A stretch of 64,000 nt of DNA. Origin: Rugalucina vietnamica. Taxonomy: Eukaryota; Mollusca; Bivalvia; Lucinida; Lucinidae. Positions 33,448 through 44,591 of the stretch are shown here, in pieces; positions within the stretch are counted from its first letter, which is position 1, and each line of letters starts with the position of its first letter. The position numbers were made by a program, and so were the translations under genes. The notes under the pieces are model-generated. The model saw nothing but the letters and a program-made list of their open reading frames with translations. It was not told the DNA's origin and did no database searches. The stretch is from positions 63,740,866 through 63,804,865 of the forward strand of contig OZ024871.1 in assembly GCA_964017185.1 (NCBI GenBank), in the 5' to 3' direction.

Positions 33448-33600
33448 AGTCAACTGTCAGTAGCCAAAAAACGTTAAAATGGCTATTACCAGTCAACTGT
33501 CACTAGCCAAAAAACGTTAAAATGGCTATTACCAGTCAACTGTCACTAGCCAAAAAACGTTAAAATGGCTATTTACAGTCAAGTTCAAAATTAATTATTT
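33447..33600 (+). repeat. Left inverted array of a 43 bp tandem repeat
   Basis: Three copies of CCAGTCAACTGTCACTAGCC + AAAAAACGTTAAAATGGCTATTA, with GGCTATTACC at 33481 and 33524. It ends GGCTATTTACAGTCA. The same three-copy array in inverse orientation lies at 37740-37897, and the match continues about 25 bp inward. Confidence 0.95.
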
Positions 33601-34404
33601 ACTTAGTATGTGGTAACATGTTTCTGACAAACTTGGGACTGAAACTATGTTTTGAACATTAGATCTAAGCCGTATTTGTATTTTTAACATTTTATTTTAT
33701 TATATGAACTTATTGGGAATGCATTGCCTGACAATGCAATACAATTTTTATATATATTAGTTATGATATTTACGTTGCTCCTGTTTCGTTGGTCGCGTGT
33801 TTAGGACCAAGCAACATTGACTTTCATAAGTAGGCGTTGAATTGTTTTTCTTCATCCCATCCTAAACCAATCGCGGCAAACTGCTGCAAAAATGACTTGC
33901 CAGCTACAATTTTAAGTGACATTTTTAACTAAAAACTTTAACTAAAAACTTAACTCTTTAACTATAAAATTATAAAGATTAATGCATAGTTAAGTTTTGA
34001 AAGAAAGAGCAACAGTGTATTTTTTTTTTTCATTTATAGTTCAAACTAATTGTACATGTTTATGTACATGTGCATAAGAATTTTGCAATTGTAGACTGAG
34101 AAAAAACATGCGAACTGGCTGGCATCGTTTATGAGTACCGCATCAAACTTTCTGTAAAAAAAAAAAGTCATAACATATGCGCGCGTGTGCTTGCATGTGT
34201 GTTGCCAAATTGAAAAAATGCCTAGACGGCAGGCAGTGTGTCCGATTCGACATCGAATCCGAGATCGCGCTCGACTACCATGTCCGCACATTGCGCGGCA
34301 AACTTGTTTATGAACATATTTACAATGTATATTCATTTTTCCTCTTCCCCTGGTCCAAGTTCGGTGCACTAAGTTGACAATCTGCTACGATGTACGATGA
34401 AGGT
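33601..34404. other. No recognisable feature
   Basis: Interior of the segment bounded by the 43 bp arrays. The open frames at 34046-34377 overlap on both strands and have no recognisable family. Confidence 0.45.
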
Positions 34405-34620
34405 TTTGTATGAATTGATGCTTAAAGTCCCTGTCAACAGTTAAGGTAATGTCGGCACGTTTTACCCAACATGTTGATGACAAACAGCAAGTGCTTGAAA
34501 CATAACCATCTAACTAAGCCACAAAAGTTTTATACATACGGATGGTTTGACATGAACCACTTTTCCTGGGCAGGATCGGACCAGAGCGGTTAACATGCCA
34601 ATTGTGTTATCATTTGAAGC
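34405..34620 (-). mobile_element. Type 2 SINE copy
   Basis: Inverse of the copy at 63250-63510. Shared text includes GGATGGTTTGAC, AACCACTTTTCCTGGGCA and GAGCGGTTAAC (A-box-like), and the diverged tail GTTGACAGGGACTTTAAGCA. Confidence 0.65.
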
Positions 34621-35947
34621 AACATGGTGTATCGAACGTCTTTTTGTGTGTTCTTTCCTGATTCAATGACACATCTATATGCAATCACGTCATGAAACTG
34701 TAGAGCCGCGTCATAATAAAAAGTCTTTCTGGATTTCTGATTAGCTCTGAAGCCGGACAGGACAGACACAGTAATGTACATGTATGGCGGTTTGAGAATC
34801 AGGATTAACAGACAATTCATTGTGATTCATAAATAACAAAACGGGAGCGTGGGCTAAATAAAAGCTGTATAAAAATGCACTTTTGTTTTGATTAAAAAAA
34901 AAGTTAAATATATTTTCTTGTGGTGCGGCTCAGGTGTCATAAAACACAAGAATACCCATAAAATGTTTTTACAGTACGCGTGGTTGAGCTTCTCTTTTCA
35001 CACCTAGAGGCATTTTTATGACAACTTACCTTTGAGGTGTATTCGTGTGCGCCAATCTTTGATAAACCGCGAAGAATTACAGAATTTGACTAAATATGTA
35101 TTTTAAAGATTTAAAATCAGGTACGCATGCCGCGTATAAAACATTAAATGTATTCGAGTTTTATTTGGTTCATGAACAGCTGGGACTGACTGACTGACTG
35201 ACTGACTGACAGAACGCATATCAGGTGTACTTAACCACTTGAAGCCGTTTTAAAAACTCTTTCTGGTATTTTTTTTTACTCTTTACTCTTCCTTTATCTT
35301 TATTTCGTTTTTAACATTGCATTTTAATTGTGTGTTTTTTGTGTGCGTCTTGAACGCAAATGTTTTTGTTGTTATAGAGCCACTCATATATGTATTTGAG
35401 AACCCCATGGAAGATTGGTGAAAACTTAATTGGTCTATCGCACAAAATAAAGAAGTTAATTTCTTACTAAAGATTTTTGTAGGTAAATACAGCGATTAGA
35501 AATGCAAAAATAATGAATAATTACATCCGTGGGGACAAGGCAGGCAACTTTTTGGGCGGCAAGTAATTACATTTTCTATTCTAACATGGTTATCAAATCG
35601 GCTTCACTAGTTTTCTTTCTTTTAACTGCATTTTTATATTCATTGCATTATTTAAGCTTGTGAAATTAAATCAGTGTTGTTTGTCTTTCAAAACTCAAGT
35701 TTGATCGGGCACCATCGTTACAGTACCTACAAATTTCACGTTTTATAAGGTTTATCTCTCGTATGTATCGTTGTTGAAAATGTTGTCAATCCCCTAGAGC
35801 TGCTACGTATTTGAACAAATGCGGATAAAAGAAAAAAAAAAGAAAGAGTTTTTATGAAAAACTTGAAGATTCAGTCCTGATTTTGTTGAGTATTACATTT
35901 GAGAACTGACATACGTGCTAAGATTTCATTTTTACGTCATTCCCCTT
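34621..35947. other. No gene; one tetranucleotide repeat
   Basis: Contains (GACT)n at 35184-35210. The rest is AT-rich and unassigned. Confidence 0.5.
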
Positions 35948-36860
35948 TAGTGGTCGGAGACAAATTATTTTTGCCCGGGTCGTCCGTCCGTCTGTCCATC
36001 TGTCACAAATGGTGTCCGCCCTGTAACTTGAGAGCCTTTTAAGGTATGATGAAGTTTCGCATGATTTTTAACTAATATGAGGCGACATACAAAACACCAG
36101 AACCATAACTCTGGATTGCGTATTTTTGGAGCTATGGCCTTTTGAAGCGGAAAATAGAAAAAGGTACAAGAAGGCAAAGATCAGGAAAAGGCGCAATCAG
36201 AAAAAGATTCCCACTCCAAAAACCGAGGTGGGAAAAAAACAACAAACTAACAACCAGGCACTTATACCATGAAACATATCGTAAGCCGAATGAGCAGCTA
36301 TTTTCCCAATAGGTGGCCACTCAGTTACCTTAACTTAACTAAAAATATGAAAACATACATAAGGCGCCAACAGCACAAAAAATTTAAACACCAAGACATA
36401 AAACAAAAAGAACCACCACAGAAGTATCGACTTGGAACGATCAGTAACACAAAGTTACTGGTGGGCTTAAACCGGTTTTACAGGTACCTAACCTCACCCC
36501 CAGCTTCTGCAGTGGTTCATAACATTTAGTTACTTATTCGGTCCTCGTGATGAATCTCTAACTAGTCAATGAATTTGCATTCCACTCATGTCCACATAAC
36601 TTGTAAATGGCATATTTTGCATTGTAATCAACTAATGGTGTCCCCTCTGTAACTTGACAACCGATTAAGATAGCTCCATGAAACGTTGGTGCTTTGAAAT
36701 GGAAGGTCATAATTTTGCATTATGTATCTGTTCTGTTACTTGGAAACCAATCAAAGTTTCGTGTTGAAACTTTAAAGCATTATTTACATCCGCGACAATG
36801 CACAGAACACAAAAATCATAACTCTGGAATATTGAAATGTTTGCACTTAGAAAGAGGGAA
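35948..36860 (+). repeat. Repeat P, interrupted by H1
   Basis: Begins near CCCGGGTCGTCCGTCCGTCTG. Internal units repeat after the insertion: GGTGTCC-CC-CTGTAACTTG at about 36010 and 36637, and ACAATGCACAGAACACAAAAATCATAACTCTGGA against ACAAAACACCAGAACCATAACTCTGGA. H1 (36158-36555) splits it. Confidence 0.65.
36158..36555. mobile_element. 398 bp repeat H, copy H1
   Basis: Starts AAAAGGTACAAGAAGGCAAA and ends TTCGGTCCTCGTGATGAAT, nearly identical to 60294-60691 over the full length. The ends are sharp because the flanks differ. Contains ATTCCCACTCCAAAAACCGA, GAGCAGCTATTTTCCCAATA and ACTTGGAACGATCAGTAACA. No long ORF and no terminal inverted repeats. If read on the minus strand, the 5'-truncated copy H3 suggests retroposition; that is inference. 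Confidence 0.88.
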
Positions 36861-37739
36861 AACATGAGTTTTCACAGTAAACAAATTCTACTAGGGTCTG
36901 TCTTAAAACACATGGTAATAGTACTAACAACAAGCTAGGCAGTGCATTTAAGTCTATGATTTAAGAGGATACAGGCAAAAAAATTGAAAATCGTATTTTA
37001 CGTATTCCATTTTCTTTGAAAGTTGAATATCACCGTAGTTTTGTGGTGTTTACGTAATACACTGACTTCCGTGTTACATGAGCATGCTACTCTTAAAATG
37101 GTTCAAAGATATTTCCTTCTTATTTCTTAATTATACGAAGTTGTCCTGGTAAGGAGACACATTATACATGCTACAAGTAAGCGTCCAGTTACGAAAAATG
37201 CCAGCAGCGAAAGCACTATCTGCACGTTCGTGTTTGAATATAACCAACACAAACCAGGCATGCTTGTTCATATGTGTCAAAACATATATTAGTAGCATTG
37301 ACTGGGAACTGACGCCTCACATTGTCCTAGATACGCGTACATTTACCCAAGGAACGAACTGCTGATTTCTGCGTTAAGATTTAGTCATGTACATGTATAC
37401 TCTCAATATTTCAAGTCATTCTTTCTCTCCTGCTTTGCAATACGAGTTGCTGCCAATTCGTGATCTAATTGCTGGTAATCTCCGAACAGTTTATACAGGA
37501 ACAGTGTGGTTGGTATAGCAGAACACCCGGACATGAGATCAGCTATTAACCGTGGTTAGCAATGTATTTATTCAATGATAAACATTAATTCGAATTTCAG
37601 CCTATCCGTCATCTGACTTGAGTTTAGCCGAAATCCATGAGGACTAGGTTCCGTCATTGGAAGCTGAATTAATTTGTCACGTTATTTTAATGATAAAAGA
37701 AGATAAGAGCCAAACGATAGAACACTTTTCAAGCAAAAA
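36861..37739. other. No recognisable feature
   Basis: AT-rich interior of the 43 bp array-bounded segment. Confidence 0.5.
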
Positions 37740-37897
37740 TAAAATTTCAAGTCTGACTGTAAATAGCCATTTTAACGTTTTTTGGCTAGTGACAGTTGAC
37801 TGGTAATAGCCATTTTAACGTTTTTTGGCTAATGACAGTTGACTGGTAATAGCCATTTTAACGTTTTTTGGCTAGTGACAGTTGACTGTAAATAGAC
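37740..37897 (-). repeat. Right inverted array of the 43 bp tandem repeat
   Basis: Mirror image of 33447-33600 with the same three units and the same variant outer (TATTTACAGTCA) and inner ends. The matching copy number and edges suggest that both arrays are ends of one element, or one inverted duplication, spanning about 4.45 kb. Confidence 0.95.
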
Positions 37898-38141
37898 TCT
37901 TCCATTTATAAATCGCGACCTGTCCTCCAGCGTTGATCGTGATAGTTCACAGTAAAGAAAAAAAAAATAAATCTTAAATAACAACGGTTTAAGTCAGCTT
38001 TCTTTCTCCTAAACGCATCGATAAAGAAGTACAAGAAATGCCAGGACAGCGATGAAATGTAGACGCGAGAGCTGAACAGTCAGGCCGTACAAACAAAATG
38101 AAACATGGTCAATCTAATAATGAAAGAACAAGAGCTGATTA
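37898..38141. other. No recognisable feature
   Basis: Short spacer. Confidence 0.5.
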
Positions 38142-38280
38142 CATTACGAAAACACGCCCATACAATATACAGAATTTTTTTGTTGTTGTAAAAATGAAAA
38201 TTTTCACTTGAAAAAGTTTGATATTTTTCTTATTTTTGCTCCCAAACATAGATTGTGGGTACACGATAGAATCGCCTCGG
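38142..38280 (+). mobile_element. Structured element B, half copy B5, cut at its hairpin apex
   Basis: Has the left terminus CATTACGAAAACACGCCCAT and the left arm of the palindrome up to GATAGAATCGCCTCGG, the exact centre of the hairpin. There GAATTC-rich text replaces the right half, which is not found beyond 38886. Confidence 0.88.
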
Positions 38281-38886
38281 AATTCGGAATTCAGAATTCG
38301 GAATTCAGAATTCGGAAATTATTTTTGGCCGATTTCAACGAAACTTGCCACGTTTAATAATATTCTCGGTCCCATAATAATATGTTAACACTATGACCGC
38401 GTGTTGACGCTGACCTACTTTATGAAAATTTCAAATTATGTTACAGACTTTTTTCATGTTTTCATGTTTCATGTTGTATAAATTTTCTCTTGACCCGGCA
38501 TAACTGGATATATGAGTTGCCCTTACGAGTAGAGTTTGCAAATAAAAAAAAAAAAACAACATAAAATGCGGAATTCGGAATTCAGAACTCGGATTTCAGA
38601 ATTCGGAAATTATTTTTGGCCGATTTCAACGAAACTTGCCACGTTTAATAATATTCTCGGTCCCATAATAATATGTTAACACTATGACCGCGTGTTGACG
38701 CTGACCTACTTTATGAAAATTTCAAATTATGTTACAGACTTTTTTCATGTTTTCATGTTTCATGTTGTATAAATTTTCTCTTGACCCGGCATAACTGGAT
38801 ATATGAGTTGCCCTTACGAGTAGAGTTTGCAAATGCGGAATTCGGAATTCAGAACTCGGATTTCAGAATTCGGAATTCGGAATTAT
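38279..38886 (+). repeat. Two near-identical units bordered by GAATTCGGAATTCAG arrays
   Basis: Three short arrays of GAATTC(G/A)G words (38279-38317, 38571-38607, 38834-38886) enclose two copies of a unit of about 235 bp. The unit runs from AATTATTTTTGGCCGATTTC to CGAGTAGAGTTTGCAAA (38317-38546 and 38608-38834). The units appear identical apart from an A-rich spacer AATAAAAAAAAAAAAACAAC after the first. No ORF. Confidence 0.95.
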
Positions 38887-39498
38887 GAATTCATATGGAA
38901 ATGAAAAATGAGGCATTTGGGCCATCGTACCCAACAGCTAAATACAATATGAAAATCTTTACTTTAAGCTATTTATGATACAAACACATTTACGTTATAC
39001 TGATCATTGACTCAATTCTTGCAAGACTTTCGCAGTACTATATTATTATAATACGAAGTAATAGATCGTCGCACTTGTTAATCATAGCTCGACTTAATAT
39101 ATACAATTAACCACATTATTCAACAAGTATTATTGCACCATTATTACGATAAATGACGGCTGAATATGATATTAAATTAGAATAATGTTTATAGATCACA
39201 ACATTAGAATTATCGGGAAAACTGTTTGTCTACGAGCTGGTTACACGTAAGTCAGTCACGTTAAGTAAAGTCGTGGAATGAAATTTAAGATGCATTTAAC
39301 ATTCCGCTTTCATTTCTCCGACTCCATATGCTATACCCTCTTTACCGAAATTGATGATAGTGGACACCGAATTTACGTATCAAACAATACTATGCAATGG
39401 ACTAGTCGTCACCATAGGAATGCCTATTTAATTCGTAGACAATACTCGTGTTTATGCTCATTTATCGTTTTGTTTTCACGTCGTTAATATAGAAGTAT
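38887..39498. other. No recognisable feature
   Basis: AT-rich sequence without repeats that I can place. Confidence 0.5.
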
Positions 39499-39501
39499 CT
39501 A

Positions 39502-39556
<55 letters not shown>

Positions 39557-39557
39557 T
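39499..39557. repeat. (CT)n(CA)n compound microsatellite
   Basis: About 19 CT pairs followed by seven CA pairs. Confidence 0.97.
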
Positions 39558-39762
39558 GGCCGTAGATGTCAGCTTGATATTGGGTAAGTCTATCTTGGAC
39601 CTGTATAAGTTCTATGCAATGTGACAGGAAGCTCTGAATCAGGTAGCTTATGGCTGCAAGAAGAACCATGCCTAAATCGTCAATGAGGTCATGTTCCAGA
39701 CTTTCCCGTGTCCTACGTTGGACATTTGAGGCCGCAATTTTACACTTTAGATAATCCAGCAT
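39558..39762 (-). other. Protein-like open stretch, possible exon
   Basis: Minus strand, open for about 68 codons before it runs into the microsatellite. The peptide (SNVQRRTRESLEHDLIDDLG, then a hydrophobic MVLLAAISYLIQSF segment) has a balanced composition unlike the AT-driven frames around it. I do not recognise it, and clear splice sites were not found. It may be an exon of an unseen gene, or chance. Confidence 0.25.
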
Positions 39763-39766
39763 ATAT

Positions 39767-40039
39767 CATTACGAAAAAACGCCCACACAATAAACAGTGA
39801 TTCTTTTAGCTTTAAAAACTGAAAATTTTCGGCTGAAAAATTTTGATTTGTATTTCTTATTTTTCTAGATTGTGGGTACACGTTAGAAACGCCTCGCCGA
39901 GGCTGTTCTAATGAGTACCCACAATCTATGGTTTGGAGCAAAAATAGGAAAAATAGGTATGCCCCTGCAAACTCCCAGTTTTTCTATATAAAAGTGGGGT
40001 ATAAGGGGGTAAACACTTCACGGACATGTTTTCCTGATG
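39767..40039 (+). mobile_element. Structured element B, copy B6
   Basis: Termini are CATTACGAAAAAACGCCCAC and GGACATGTTTTCCTGATG. The central palindrome is nearly complete (GATTGTGGGTACACGTTAGA and mirror, one mismatch near the apex). The right hairpin has CTATATAAAAGTGGGGT. The flanks are not repeated. Confidence 0.9.
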
Positions 40040-40751
40040 TCAATCGGTTTCGTATCCAGATAATTGGGGAACCAAGGCGTGAAATGGGCTAACCCTTGCA
40101 CCCGAAAGCCCTACGACTTTATTATATATGGTTGAAAAGGTTATTATATGGTGTATCTGAAACCACTGTATAGAAAACATGATCGACTTGCATAACGACG
40201 CAGCATGCATTTTTCTACGGTAGCCCATGAAGTACTTGTGAAAAATTAGATTTATTAACTATCAAATAACTTCCATCAGGATTGAGTAAATCGGCTTAAA
40301 TTCGTTTGATATACTGGCTGGTATATATTTCAACATGCCTATGAAGGATTGTTGATTGCACCCAGTGGTTGTCGTTTTATGGGCATTTGATTGCGCGAAC
40401 CCCGATTTTGCAATTTCATCTTTACGTTTATTTGCCCCAGAGTCCATCAAAAATGCATTTCTTGCTAAAAAGTTCATTTTTTGATTATTTTTAAATAAGT
40501 TGAAATCAATCATTGCAAAAATAAGTCAGGTTGAAACGTCTTTGATATTGTTTCACAAAAATGGTCCAAAACAGATTTTTTAACATAATTTTTGTGTGTT
40601 TCGAATTTAATGTGTTTGAATACCGTATATCGCTAGAATGACGTTTGTGTGTAAATATAAGTTAATGGTGTTTATTTTTCAAACATTACTGTGGCAAGAA
40701 TGGAGAGTCAAATTATGGTAAAATGTGGTTTGTGTATTTTTTTGTATTTCT

Positions 40752-40798
<47 letters not shown>

Positions 40799-41379
40799 TC
40801 TTGTCGAGTTAGAAATTAGCTACAAAATATAATAGTATAAATCCATAAATTATCCTGCTATGTTCTTTTTATAAACAATTTCTATCAACCTCCAGTGGCT
40901 GGATTGCAGTCTATAGCTATAGCAATATATATATAATAAATAACACTACGAACTGATTTTCAACATTTGTGTCCTTGAAATACACATAATGTGTTTTTAC
41001 ACCAGAAGGGAAACCATAAACTCTTCACGGAGTCTAAAGATCAAACTCATTATTTTCAATTTGTACCTTTCAGCACCATTGTCGCCGTATGACAGTTTTT
41101 TTATTTCGGTTGTATCTTAAATATCCTATATAATAACAGTTTGCAAATCTTGCATATCAACAGATCAAATATCGACAAAAAGTGATTTTAATACCTCTGG
41201 CTGGGAGACAAAACGATTTTTTTTCTAAACGTTTGAATAAACATACAGTGTAACTCATTTCTCAGAGCGAAATTGGTTAATAATTTATGTCCAAAAAGCA
41301 GGTATTCTTTTAACAGAACTGGTCTTAGTTTACTACCAAGAAAAAACAAATACAACAAAAAGACCATTGGTCCTGAGGA
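40040..41379. other. No gene; poly-T tract at 40754-40795
   Basis: Unassigned AT-rich sequence with a homopolymer of about 40 T. Confidence 0.5.
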
Positions 41380-42053
41380 CGCTGACTTGAGATTTGGTCT
41401 TAAAGATTACATTTTACCAAAATGGCATTGGCCATGAAGGTTCACATAACTTCAGTGACTCGCAATTGAATTGTCTGTATCTACATGTACCATTTTTTCA
41501 GGTCACAGGCTAAAGAATACTCTGAAAAATCCATTGCTTATACTTTTTCTCCATTTAAAAGCTTATGTATTTAAATTTGCCGGTAAATAGGTAAAGGTCA
41601 ACCCGAGGTAATGATTTATTCAAACTAAGATGGGCTGATGTCCCGATGTTACATTCCAAAAATATCCAGTGTTCGTATTTTTCCATTCAACAAATAATGT
41701 TACCCATTTTCACATTGCCGTTAGAGAGGCAAAGGTCCACCCAAGAGCATGATATATATAAACGATGATGGGTCATCGAAGTTTTGTTGAAATCGATTAA
41801 CCGGTCCTGGAGAAGAAGATTTTAAAGATTTATTTTATGACATGTGGCTATGATCTTGATTATGTGACCTGGACCATTGATACAATTTTCTATCCCCCTT
41901 TCTAAGGATACTCCACATGAAATTTGGCAATGAGTGACCAAGTGGTTTCGGAGGAGAAGATCAAGGCTTTGAAAATGGTTGACGACGACGGACAGGCCCT
42001 CGAACGAACAGTGGGCACCTGCCTATCCTATTAGCACACCTTGTGAGCTAAAA
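41380..42053 (+). repeat. Long repeat D, copy D3 (diverged)
   Basis: D blocks in order: TTCAGGTCACAGGCTAAAG, AAATCCATTG, GATGGGCTGATGTCCC, CGGTCCTGGAGAAGAAG, TCCACATGAAATTT and AAGTGGTTTCGGAGGAGAAG. It ends with GACGACGACGGACAGG and CACACCTTGTGAGCTAAAA. More decayed than D1. Confidence 0.75.
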
Positions 42054-43504
42054 GCAACGTTTAAAACGTGAAAATCTCTTAAAAGAACAGCTCACTAGAT
42101 TATAGCGTACAACGGCTGCCCATACTTCTAAATGCATTTTAGTTCTCACATAGTTCTCATTATAACAGCATTGTATTAGGTTCACAATAAGCGAACAACA
42201 TAATACACGGTACGCCATCTCACATAGCGAGTGTGCATGAAGGATTATAATCATGGAAACTTCAACGGCGTTCCATACAGAATGCATTGTTTCATCGAAA
42301 TGATTTCTATACAGTGATTTCATATCAAGCACTGTTCAGGCTACCGGTATACAAAAATTCAGCCGTAGGGCGCTCGGGTGCAATTTTTCTGTCATTTTGC
42401 AAGATACGCGATTTCGGTTCCCCAACTAAGAGAAACCACATACGCACATATGATACTCCTCACCAATAATGTTTCTACAACACAACTTTCATTGAATCGC
42501 TCAATAACGTGACGCCAGTCGTGCCTGACGTCAAAGCAGCGTTCTGATAGTTTCGACCAAAGAAACGGTCTCAAATGAGCCAGTAAGGTGTTCTGATGCC
42601 AATATGCAAAGTCCACTCGTAGGCATCTGATTTTTAGGGTCAATCGGAGCACAGCAGAAAACGGAGATACATGTATCAAAAATCGATATAAATCGACTCT
42701 TATATCGAGGAGAACGATGGTCCCAGACTATGGAGTGGCTTCAGAGCAGTGTCTGTATTTTACTACGTCTTTTTTGTATTTTGTGTCAGACCCTGTGTTA
42801 TTTTCAGTATATCAACTTCTCGTAGTCCACTAATGTTAAGTTAAAAACTTTTGATGTTCTTGAGTTTGTAAAATAACTTTGAAGGTCTTTCACGATTTTG
42901 ACGATCGCGATTTTTTTTCTCGTCAAAATCGTATGTATCCTAACAATAAGATGCACTTTTAAAATGATGCACCCACTCGGTTTTTGAGAAAAGTACGCAG
43001 CTTTACCAAATTCGGCCTATGCTATACCGCCAATGAGAGAGAACGTAGAAATAAGGAAAATGCAAATTCCGTTTATATGTTGTATCTATTGGCCAAGTTA
43101 CATGTATGCAACATTTTCGATGGGGCGTTTTATTGACGCCAGTATGATACACCAATCTTGGAAGATCCGATTTCGCTATACAAGCATAAAAACACAAGCT
43201 TTCCTTCAAATATCAAACGCCACGTCTTTAAGGAAATCAGTTTTTTAAAGATTTATAACATGGTTACGAACAGTTCAATTTCTTACCCTAACCGACACAT
43301 TGTATTATTGACTTCTTATCATTAGTTATATTCTAGGATATCTGATTCAGACGTACGTGTTCCATAATCTATCTTAGCCGCTACTACAAATAACTACAAA
43401 ACATTGATCACATTTGTCGCTTACATCAGTAGACCACAGATAGACACATAAATCAACGGAAATACGTTGAACTTCGCCAGCGTTACACGTTTGAAAAGTC
43501 AAAT
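42054..43504. other. No gene; one short hairpin
   Basis: A 13 bp perfect stem, ACGATTTTGACGA and its complement, lies at 42892-42932. The 95-codon minus-strand frame at 42392-42679 is unrecognised. Nothing else stands out. Confidence 0.45.
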
Positions 43505-43680
43505 GTACGAAACGACCAGGAACTGGTGCATAGTTCAACCTCAAAAGCCAAGGTGGGAAAAACGAATTGACAAGCAAGAACGGAAACAAAGAGAACATGT
43601 AAAATGTGTGAGAATCTATTTCCCTATCTATTGAATTACCTGAACTTAACTAAATATATGAATATAATTGTCGACACTCC
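43505..43680. repeat. Repeat H, old copy H4
   Basis: Diverged match to H: CCAAGGTGGGAAAAAC, CTATTTCCCTAT, ATTACCTGAACTTAACTAAA and TATGAA. The ends are not definable. Confidence 0.5.
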
Positions 43681-44231
43681 GCGGACGCTATGGAACTAAA
43701 AACCAATATGGGATCGGATAGTTCAATACAAGTTTATAGTGATAAATTTCTCCTCAGCTGCAACAGTTATTTCCATCAGCTCTCGCTTCGGGCCATGTTG
43801 TCTCGAGGACTGAAAAAAGATGAAACTAATATCTTTCGTACCATGCATATCTTTCTTCGGGCGACATTGCTCCCGCCGTTCAATTCAATTTTATACTTGT
43901 ATATGTATTACTGGAATTAAACGTGGGCATTTAACGACAAAAACAAATTTTAGAGCTAGGAAAAAGAGGGTACGTAAAAGACGCCAATTTTTACATTTTC
44001 ACAAAATACATAATTATGAAACTGTCACTCAACATTAACAATTTAGATAACCATTTACGTGACATACCTTCAAATATAACTGACCTCTTAGTTAAAACTG
44101 GCGTCTTAGATAAACATCTGGAGAAGTAGTTGTGCATGAGGACTGGGCAAATTTTGAATATAATGTTCACAAACGTTTACTACGTCGTATAGAACACCAG
44201 TCCTGTAAACGGAGATAACTCGGTCTAGTAA
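43681..44231. other. No recognisable feature
   Basis: Overlapping 70-codon frames at 43690-44038 have no recognisable family. Confidence 0.45.
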
Positions 44232-44247
44232 GAACTATTCTGCAAAC
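44232..44247 (+). repeat. Left 16 bp target duplication of B7
   Basis: GAACTATTCTGCAAAC, identical to 44526-44541, lies immediately outside the CATCAGG terminus. Confidence 0.85.
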
Positions 44248-44525
44248 CATCAGGAAAACATGTCCGTGAAATGTTTACCCCCTTAAACCCCACTTTTATA
44301 TAGTAAAAATGAGGTATGCAGAGGTATACCTATTTTTCTTATTTTTGCTTTAAAACATAGATTGTGGGTACTCGTTAGAACCGCCTTGACGAGGCGGTTC
44401 TAACGTGTACCCACAATCTATGTTTTGTGCAAAAATAAGAAAAATATCAAAAATTTTCTGCTGATTTTTTTCATTTTTAGAGCTTTAAAAATTTCTGTTT
44501 ATTGCATGGACAAGTTTTCGTAATG
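44248..44525 (-). mobile_element. Structured element B, copy B7, with a perfect 16 bp target duplication
   Basis: Reverse orientation. Starts CATCAGGAAAACATGTCCGT and ends GGACAAGTTTTCGTAATG. The right-type hairpin comes first, CCCCACTTTTATATAGTAAA. The central hairpin is long and almost perfect, from ATAGATTGTGGGTACTCGTT through CCGCCTTGACGAGGCGG to its mirror. The 16 bp repeats abut both termini with no gap, so the element is exactly 278 bp. No ORF. Confidence 0.92.
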
Positions 44526-44541
44526 GAACTATTCTGCAAAC
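44526..44541 (+). repeat. Right 16 bp target duplication of B7
   Basis: Second GAACTATTCTGCAAAC, directly after the GTAATG terminus. Confidence 0.85.
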
Positions 44542-44591
44542 TCAGACAGACGTTATCTAGTGTCGTTGGTTCATGTTGCTCAATAGTCTGC

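Noticed and set aside
33447-33600. CRISPR-like array
   Set aside because: The 43 bp units are contiguous without spacers and the window is eukaryotic.
38279-38886. EcoRI adapter or vector contamination
   Set aside because: GAATTC clusters hint at linkers, but the enclosed units, the junction with element B5 and the native flanks look genomic. Not excluded; needs raw reads.
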